Origin: Galeruca laticollis
Taxonomy: Eukaryota; Arthropoda; Insecta; Coleoptera; Chrysomelidae
NCBI GenBank assembly: GCA_963921935.1
Contig: OY998175.1
Coordinates: forward strand, 177,665,262-177,729,261
Length of the DNA: 64,000 nucleotides
Direction of reading: 5' to 3'
Below the pieces are notes generated by a model that was not told the origin of the DNA, searched no databases, and saw only the letters and a list, made by a program, of their open reading frames with translations. Of the stretch, positions 57,818 to 64,000 are shown piece by piece; the first letter of the stretch is position 1; every line of letters begins with the position of its first letter. Position numbers and translations under genes: made by a program.

Positions 57818-58944
57818 TTAACACGTTCAGTACGCATCAATTGGTGTATGCAACCCTAGGGGTGGACATCGTTTTTTGTGAAATAATAAAAATGCTGAGT
57901 AATTTAGAGGTAAAAACAACATTTATTACATTTATAAATAAAGGGACACGTCATAGGGGCAATGACGTCTTTAAACGTCATCCGCCTTTTGCGACTGAAA
58001 TGCCTGGACGGATGACGTCGAAAGACGTCATGGTAAAGATTTTTTCAAATACATACAAATACAACTAATAATCACAATTATTTCTGTGAAAAACAAAATG
58101 GTGGGATTATAAAGTCAATGACTTTTCTTGACATCCAAAATAAATCAAGGAACTAAATAATATAAAATAATAAAAAAACCTAATGTAAAAATTTAACGTA
58201 AGGTAAACTCAAGTAAAATACAAACAAAATACAACAAAAAAACATGAAGTGTAATATAATTTTTTTAAATCAAGGAGTTTCGTGAAAATTGGAAAAACTT
58301 CGTCCAAATAAAGTTCTGGTAGCGCAGGGCGAAATGGACAGTGGTAAACAGTTTCCCTTCTGATTTTGTTTTTAATGCAAAAGACACACCTTCTATGCGC
58401 GTGCTTTTTTTGATACCCAGTAGGAGGATTTTTTTTTGGGATATCATTAGTCGGCTGTGGTATGATAGGTAAATTAGGGTTTTCTGGTAACAAATGTTCC
58501 ATATCTTCATATAAGGATATTATTGCACGAACATACGAACATATTTTTATACAGAAAATATGAATTCATTACTAACATATGAATAATATGAACTCCCATT
58601 TTTTTATACCAGCGTAATGTTTTTCTTTCATAAGAATAATAAGACATCATCTGGTCTTTTCGATCGATACTCCCCATAAAATTATTATATTTTACAATAG
58701 CCTCTGGCTTCTCTTTCTCTTGTCGCCTCTTGTTGAAAACTTGACAAGATTATTTGTGAATTCCGTGGATATATAAAATACTTCTCTGTTGTCCTTCCAT
58801 TTGGCTATCATGATTCCATTGACATTCGCCTACCGGCGGATGCCCTGGAAGTACTATGTAAATGCATGTTGCCGATGGCGTCGAAAGACGTCGTCCGTCT
58901 CTCTCGTTATAAGCATAAGACATCATCCGCATTGAACGTGTTAA
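57818..58944 (-). mobile_element. piggyBac-like element, internal-deletion derivative
   Basis: The ends are TTAA + CACGTTCAGTACG (57818-57834) and the inverted TIR at 58928-58944 (CGCATTGAACGTG + TTAA). TTAA target duplication plus short TIRs is diagnostic for piggyBac. Subterminal palindromes of the type GACGTCNNNAAAGACGTC occur at about 57963, 58014 and 58876, and may be transposase-binding sites. Only the C-terminal part of a transposase is inside, broken. Confidence 0.85.
58209..58932 (-). pseudogene. piggyBac transposase C-terminal part
   Basis: In three frames: IMIAKWKDNREVFYISTEF (about 58815-58755), then KPEAIVKYNNFMGSIDRKDQ at about 58710-58650 (the block K-P-x-A-I-x-x-Y-N-x-x-x-G-x-V-D-x-x-D-Q carrying the third catalytic Asp), RKTLRWYKKM, and finally RRCVFCIKNKIRRETVYHC at about 58410-58350, the C-terminal cysteine-rich domain (C-x2-C ... 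H-C). Part of the later Cys/His set is lost (a Cys now appears as Arg-Pro). The first two catalytic Asp blocks are absent, so the element cannot make transposase and would need help in trans. Confidence 0.8.
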
Positions 58945-58956
58945 TATGACATATTA
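58942..58956. repeat. Target-site duplication of the 59-kb LINE (left)
   Basis: TAATATGACATATTA, identical to 60038-60052. Its first three bases are the TAA of the piggyBac TTAA. Confidence 0.85.
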
Positions 58957-60037
58957 TATTGGATTAGATTTTAACGGGGTTACAATGCACTGTAACCTAA
59001 GGTTTATTGTGCCCCCCCCTTTCAGAGCTGTTCTCGCTACTACTACAGCTCGCCTTCCAGTTGCAGGGTTCTAATGAACTCTCGTATTTGGAACAGCTTT
59101 AACGAGGTTATATCCTCATTCTTACAAGTCTCTTGTCCGGAGTATTTCTTGCGTTGGCCTGCAATGGCGAGGGATTCCAGAACTAGGTGATCCGGAGTTT
59201 TATCCGCCACCCCACAGAATCTACACTCGCCAATTTCTGCTAGAGCTATTCTCATTAGGTGCTTCCTAAGGCGGCAGTGTCCTGTAAGAAAGCCCGTGCG
59301 GAGATGTAGCTTATTTTTACTGAGGTCCAAGTATTTTTTGAATCTAGCAGTGTCAAAGTTCCGCAGGAACTTTTTGGAATGTTCCAGCCCGGGAAGGCAC
59401 CGCCCGAGTGCTTCTTTTTCGGTTTCCTCCTTCTTCCGAAACTCTTTCTTGTAGGAGCATTTTCCTACACCACAGAAAGTCTCCGGGCCAATAAACGGCA
59501 TTTGTGCTCCTTTCCTGACAAGTGTATTGGCCTCTTCATTTCCTTTGATTCCAGAGTGGCCAGGAAACCAGACTAAAGAGACCGTGTTATTCTTGTCTAA
59601 TTCATCAAGTTTTCTTCGGCACTCCCATGCCAACTTTGAGTCAATGACATGGGAGCTCAATACTTTGATAGCTGCTTGACTATCAGAATGGATCGATATG
59701 TCACATTTCTGATCGTTTTCTTCTAGGTTCATTTCCACGCATCTTTCAATAGCAAGTATTTCTGCCTGAAAGACGCTCGGGAAGGAGCCTAACGATAATG
59801 AGTATCTGGTGCCAGGCCCAAATACTCCAGCGCTTGCTCCAGTGGTGGTTTTTGAACCATCCGTATACCATATAATGGTGTTTTCTTTGATAGTTTGGGT
59901 GGTGTATTTCCAGTCTCTCCTCGTATTTAGCATCGTAGTGAAATTCTTTTCGATACTTACTTTCCGTCACTGGAAAGATTCGATGATGAGATGTATTTTG
60001 TTAGAAAGGACCAGGCTCCCTGATTTTTAATACTCTC
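58957..60037 (-). mobile_element. 5'-truncated LINE with 15-bp TSD
   Basis: Exactly bracketed by TAATATGACATATTA repeats. It carries only the RNase H and terminal domain of an R1/I-like ORF2 plus a short 3' UTR ending AAAATCTAATCCAAT (minus strand). The perfect TSD implies a fairly recent insertion. Confidence 0.85.
59043..59933 (-). pseudogene. LINE RNase H and C-terminal zinc-knuckle domain
   Basis: An open frame of 296 codons. IWYTDGSK (catalytic Asp), FQAEILAIERC (Glu), SIHSDSQAAIK (Asp), then WFPGHSGIKGNEEANTLV, where the usual A-D-E/x-L has Asn in place of the last catalytic Asp. C-terminal block: LRTGFLTGHCRLRKHL, CRFCG...TPDHLVLE (C-x2-C-x7-H, last Cys altered). The frame continues for about 30 codons upstream in another register (VTESKYRKEF), so there is a frameshift near 59930. 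RNase H removes template RNA in some I/R1-clade LINEs. No RT is attached. Confidence 0.85.
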
Positions 60038-60052
60038 TAATATGACATATTA
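60038..60052. repeat. Target-site duplication of the 59-kb LINE (right)
   Basis: TAATATGACATATTA, identical to 58942-58956. Confidence 0.85.
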
Positions 60053-60153
60053 CTGAGAGTTTTATAAACTAACATCGTATAAACGTAGTCGCAGGAATTT
60101 ACTAAGAATTATTTCGAATGATGTAAAAGTAACTGCAAAATGTGATCATCTTA

Positions 60154-60331
60154 CACTTAAAATTATTGACATTTACCGTGACTTCATTAATATCTGATAA
60201 CATAACCGATATAATTATTAAGTGGCATCTCTTTCTATTAATAGTGAAGAGCAGAACAAAATAATTTGACATTTGTCGGTTATGTTATCAGATATTAATA
60301 ACGGCAAGGTAAAGGTCAATAATTTTAAGTG
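60154..60331. repeat. MITE family B, copy 2 (mariner-like, TA TSD)
   Basis: TIRs CACTTAAAATTATTGAC and GTCAATAATTTTAAGTG are flanked by TA (60152-60153 and 60332-60333). It shares the central CCGATATAATTATTAAGTGG with 10448-10584 and has about 40 extra central bases. Confidence 0.85.
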
Positions 60332-60616
60332 TAGAAACATGTTAATTTGTAATATAACAGTAATATTCTGTATGTGACATTAGTGAGAAGTATACAAATT
60401 AACATCTATGAATCTTTGTTATAGGAAGTGTATGTAACTGCGAATTCAAGTATTATTGTGTACATCAAAGATATGTTTTAATTAGATGACACGGATGTTA
60501 ATGATGTTGGCTATAAAATTTAATCATCTAGGAGATATCTTATTAACGTTTTAAATAAACATTACGAAAAGTTTGTAAAAAGAACATCACAAAAAGACTT
60601 GTTTTGTTTCTGGTTT

Positions 60617-60775
60617 AGTGGATTTTTCGCATTTAAGAACAGTAAAACTGTGCAATGATATAGAAAACCAGGAAAACTATATCTGCTGATCTTTACTTCT
60701 TAATTAATAATAATATAGCTTTTCTGGTTTTCTATATCATTGCACAGCTATACTGATCTTAAATGAGAAAAAATA
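60617..60775. repeat. ~160-bp inverted-repeat element
   Basis: Arms of about 60 bp: CATTTAAGAACAGTAAAACTGTGCAATGATATAGAAAACC at left, with its mirror GGTTTTCTATATCATTGCACAGCTATACTGATCTTAAATG at right. The loop is AT-rich, with no ORF. Confidence 0.8.
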
Positions 60776-60827
60776 CCCAGGATATTTGTAATCTCATATC
60801 TTCTTCTTTTTTCTATTAATATATATT

Positions 60828-61025
60828 AGGTCAATCACAAGGTCACTTCTTGGTCTAGACAAAAATAATTAATAAACTTCTGGTAGGCACCACATGAAAT
60901 GTAACTTCTATCATTCTGACGATAATTGCAATATCGAAACAATTGTCAATTTCTTATAATTATTAACATTGTTTCAATATATTGTGGAATTATCTAGAAA
61001 CAGTTAGTTTCATTTAAAGCAGCTC
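60828..61025. repeat. MITE family A, copy 3 (reverse, one end missing)
   Basis: Matches copy 1 in reverse: GTCACTTCTTGGTCTAGACAAAAATAA, GTAACTTCTATCATTCTGAC, the core TATCGAAACAATTGTCAATT, then TATTGTGGAATTATCTAGAAA and GTTTCATTTAAAGCAG. Confidence 0.75.
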
Positions 61026-62439
61026 TATAAATATGTTGGAAATAAACTGGCCTATAGCGCGGCGACAATGCAGAGGTCCATTCGCCTTTTTAATGATTTT
61101 TTTTCGAAAATTTATGGTATTCTTCACGAAATTGTCCCATCATTTAGTCCTCAAACATTAATTTCTTGCTCAGAACATTTTAGAGATAAAAATCTTTGTA
61201 TTTTTGATATTTTTCATAAATAACTAATAGCCGAATTGGTTTTATGATAATTAGAAAATATTTTTTACTCCTACCATCATTATATAATACATTTGCGTCA
61301 ATATTTTAAAAAAATAACTATTATAAAAAGGTATTTCCACGAATAACGACTCATTAAGTGAATTTGTCTGTGGTGACTGTGTTTGAAAACCTACTAAATA
61401 TACCTACAGAAGTAGGATATTCGACAAGGAAACATAAAAGCTCACAATGGAATCAGTTGTATATTAAAACTATGTTTTGCTGATTTTGGGTGAAATAACA
61501 GTTTATGTGAAAGCCTGATAGTGCAATAAATTTATTTAAAAATAATTTCAAACACACCCAGAATGATTAACAGTGTGATACTGAATTAGATCTAATTAAC
61601 TACATAAAACAATTGATTATGCAGATGAAACTTAGCGACTATTTTTGAAATAAGGTTGGTGTTCTTGTAGTCACAGTAGTATTAAATTATCTAATGCAAT
61701 AAGTCTAATAACAACAAATCATCAATATTGCTGATTGGAAATATTCGTTTTAGTTGATGAATTCAACTAAATACCCGTGGCTGTGGTGAAGGAAATTCTT
61801 GGAAAACATTTTTTTTGATAACTGTCTTATTCCATATCAATCCATGTAATGTTTTTGTCGCTTGTTTTGTCCGCGCAATTTTTATTTCTAAGTAACCAAA
61901 TATGGGCAAATCTATATCTATACATATGTTACGGGTAAAGTTAGATAAGCGAGTAAATTTAGGTTTACCCGAGTAAACTGCGTAATTCTCAAGCCTCTTG
62001 GGTGAAGTCCAAAATATATTTAGAATATTGTACACGTTTCAGGCTTTACCTGGGTAAACCGCGTTTTATCCGCTTCCACTTGGTTAAAGTTGGATGTACC
62101 GTAAATGACAAGGCCATTAATGTATGAAAAACATATTTAATTCGAAAACACATTTTACAAATAAAAATGAGAATTCTAAAACTGTATTCTCTCAAAGGTA
62201 ATCTACTTATTTGTTCAAACAAGACAAGCTGCTGTGACATTTCGAGTTTCAAAGATTTCCAATGGCTTTACATTTACATTTATTGGTCATGCATTTAGTT
62301 TTACAGTTACATCGTTGATAACATTGACCAAAGTGATTGTTCGTTTGTAAGCTGACGTAAGCTTTTCTTTTGTGATGATACACGTTACAGATCTACAAGT
62401 TTCTCACTGCACACAAAAAATAGGTTCCTGGAAAACATT
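61026..62439. other. Intergenic, with a 19-bp direct repeat
   Basis: No gene seen. TTTACCCGAGTAAACTGCG at 61963-61981 and TTTACCTGGGTAAACCGCG at 62045-62063 are near-identical and each is partly palindromic. The ORFs at 61763-62035 and 62046-62252 overlap this and carry no motif. Confidence 0.45.
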
Positions 62440-63780
62440 TCCTCGATTGTTTATTTCTCATTTGCTAGCTTATAAAAATCGAAATCGGTTTTCTCGATAA
62501 CCGTCATGAGAATGTTTCTAAAATCGCCCTTCCCTCGATCAACGTCTGGAATTTTCACTCTCACTGTATCTCCAACGGAACATAGTCGGGAACTTCGAAT
62601 TAGATAAAGTTTTCATCTTCTTTGCTTGATTTTCTAAATTTATTTTTGCGTCTCTTCTGTTTGACTGAATATTTGTTTGGCACAAGCAAAGTTTATACCT
62701 GATGTACTTGGCTCATCACATTCTGCACATTTGGTCCGATTTTCTGAAGTTTCTATATTATTGGCGTTTTCTTTATGATTATTGTCGACGTCTTCCATAA
62801 TTATCACCTTCAACATTATCTACTTGCGGATTCTCTATTTCTGGGCCACTATCCATAGACCTGCCTTCGTGTTGTTCTTATTAACGCTGTTCTTCTACAC
62901 CAAACTCCCTGACGACTTTCTCAAGCTCTTCTTCGGTTCATAGATTCTTAATAGTTTCTTTTGGAAAAGAGGATGTGGATAGGCCGACTTTCATATCATG
63001 CCCAAACATGGCGGCGTAAGGAGCTCGTTTTATTCCATCGTGGTATGCCCTGTTTTTTATTAATTGGACAAATCGCAGACCTTCTGACCATCGCCTGCAG
63101 TTTTCATTGTCCATCCACGTCATGACCATATTTTGTATATCTTGATTTGCTCTTTCCACGCTGCGTTGTGACTGACTATGACGTGGTTTGCCATGTACTA
63201 TTTTAAGGCCATTCCACATGGAACATAACTCTTCAATGACACGGTTCGTGGACTCCCTCGCGTTGTCCGATTTTAGTATAGATGGGGCGCCAAAAATACA
63301 AAATATGACTATCAGGATCATAGTAACTTCATCAGCCCTTTTCGATTTTAATGCATGTATCTGAACAAACTTCGTTAAGTGGTCCTGATATACCAAGATA
63401 AAATTGTATTTTCCATCTGGAAGGGATTGCATATCTATAGGATCCACTTGACAACGGCTGCTCATCTCCGAAAAAACCATTGGCTTAACAACAAGTCCAT
63501 TTTTGACAGATTTCGTTTTTTTTGACACCCTTCACACAAGCGCAGATATAGCTTAATAACATATCAAGTTATATTCTTGTACTTTTTCTTATATTCACTT
63601 TCCATACGATGTTTACCTACCACCATGTCCAATGGCCAAATGTGCATCATGCAAAATATCAAATATTTCATAGTGTATAACGTAATATTTTAAGCTGGAT
63701 TCAACAATAAGTTTTTCGATGTGTCGAACAGAACATAATGTCCAACGTCGATATTGTAGAGTGGACTTAGTTTATATCAT
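62440..63780 (-). pseudogene. KRBA2-like (retroelement-derived) integrase, broken
   Basis: The open frame 63528-62938 is an integrase core: VDPIDMQS (first Asp), ILKSDNARE (second Asp; usually D-N-G-R-E) and SQRSVERANQDI (Glu), followed by KNRAYHDGIKRAPYAAMFG. Upstream, across frameshifts, YLRLCEGCQKK and LHDAHLAIGHGG (H-x3-H and C-x2-C of the zinc-binding domain) extend it to about 63780. Downstream, interrupted by stops, CAECDEPSTSG, CAKQIFSQT and VGDTVRVKIPDVDRG, DFRNILMTVIEKT match the C-terminal part of this family. D-D-E is present but the frame is broken many times. In insects such proteins are often annotated as KRAB-A domain-containing protein 2-like. The 5' end may be cut. Confidence 0.75.
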
Positions 63781-64000
63781 ATGTTTAATATAAAAATTAA
63801 TTTCTGTTTGGATCCAATAATTAAATAAGTTTAAACATTGTTACGCCACTGACATTGAAATCATGCTCCCTAAATACATATACCAACCGGAAATTTTGCC
63901 AAAGTCTGCGCATATCATTATAAGCCCGATACACACCTCAGCTGATTCAATGTTTTACGTTAGACCTATCATTTCTATTCGACGATACATGTAAGCTATT

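Noticed and set aside
59746..60030. Overlapping ORFs at the LINE 5' end
   Set aside because: Frame shadows or the frameshifted upstream part of the same RNase H ORF.

Overview
This is AT-rich nuclear DNA from an arthropod, almost certainly an insect. The recognisable families are those common in insect genomes: Ty3/gypsy LTR elements, Jockey- and RTE-like LINEs, a piggyBac-like element, PIF/Harbinger relics, Crypton-type tyrosine recombinases, mariner-like MITEs and fold-back elements. Introns are short and (TA)n microsatellites are frequent. I recognise no intact host gene. The window is a transposon-rich intergenic or heterochromatin-like region, and nearly every long ORF is a decayed transposon gene or an antisense shadow of one.

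Layout. 0-10 kb: a small TA-flanked MITE, a MITE with 12-bp flanking repeats, a gypsy integrase scrap, several hairpin-type repeats around 7 kb, and the 3' end of a LINE (minus strand). 10-17.5 kb: a mariner-like MITE, then a 5.8-kb stretch bracketed by exact 25-bp inverted repeats. That stretch holds three broken recombinase or transposase genes: an intron-containing Crypton-like tyrosine recombinase (plus), a helix-turn-helix protein (minus) and a DUF3504-type tyrosine recombinase (minus). 18.0-28.6 kb: the main structure, a nearly complete minus-strand Ty3/gypsy-type LTR retrotransposon of about 10.6 kb, with about 2-kb LTRs, a Lys-tRNA-like primer site, gag, protease, RT/RNase H and integrase. 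It is inactivated by nonsense codons and frameshifts and inserted in a (TA)n tract. 28.6-36.7 kb: a second gypsy integrase relic, an RTE-like LINE, a 710-bp fold-back and a Jockey/R1-like LINE tail. 37.5-40.7 kb: a small LTR family with two LTRs around an internally deleted pol, a 12-bp-TSD MITE, and a third (solo) LTR.

41-50 kb: a long palindromic MITE, an RT scrap, then a cluster at 44.0-46.8 kb with a helix-turn-helix gene fragment, a HARBI1-like nuclease C-terminus (plus) and a spliced Myb/SANT-like gene (minus). 50.2-53.3 kb: a Jockey-like LINE (minus). 54.3-55.3 kb: a 1-kb fold-back. 57.8-60.05 kb: a piggyBac-like deletion derivative with TTAA and TIRs, immediately abutted by a 5'-truncated LINE with a perfect 15-bp target duplication. 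60.1-61.0 kb: more MITEs. 62.4-63.8 kb: a pseudogene of the retroelement-derived integrase family usually annotated as KRBA2-like.

The parts do not form a pathway; they record successive insertions. I see no convincing undescribed functional system. The best leads are the 12-bp-TSD MITE family, the inverted-repeat-bounded double tyrosine-recombinase region with its spliced recombinase, and the two very long fold-backs. Family assignments come from motif recognition by eye and no database search was run.
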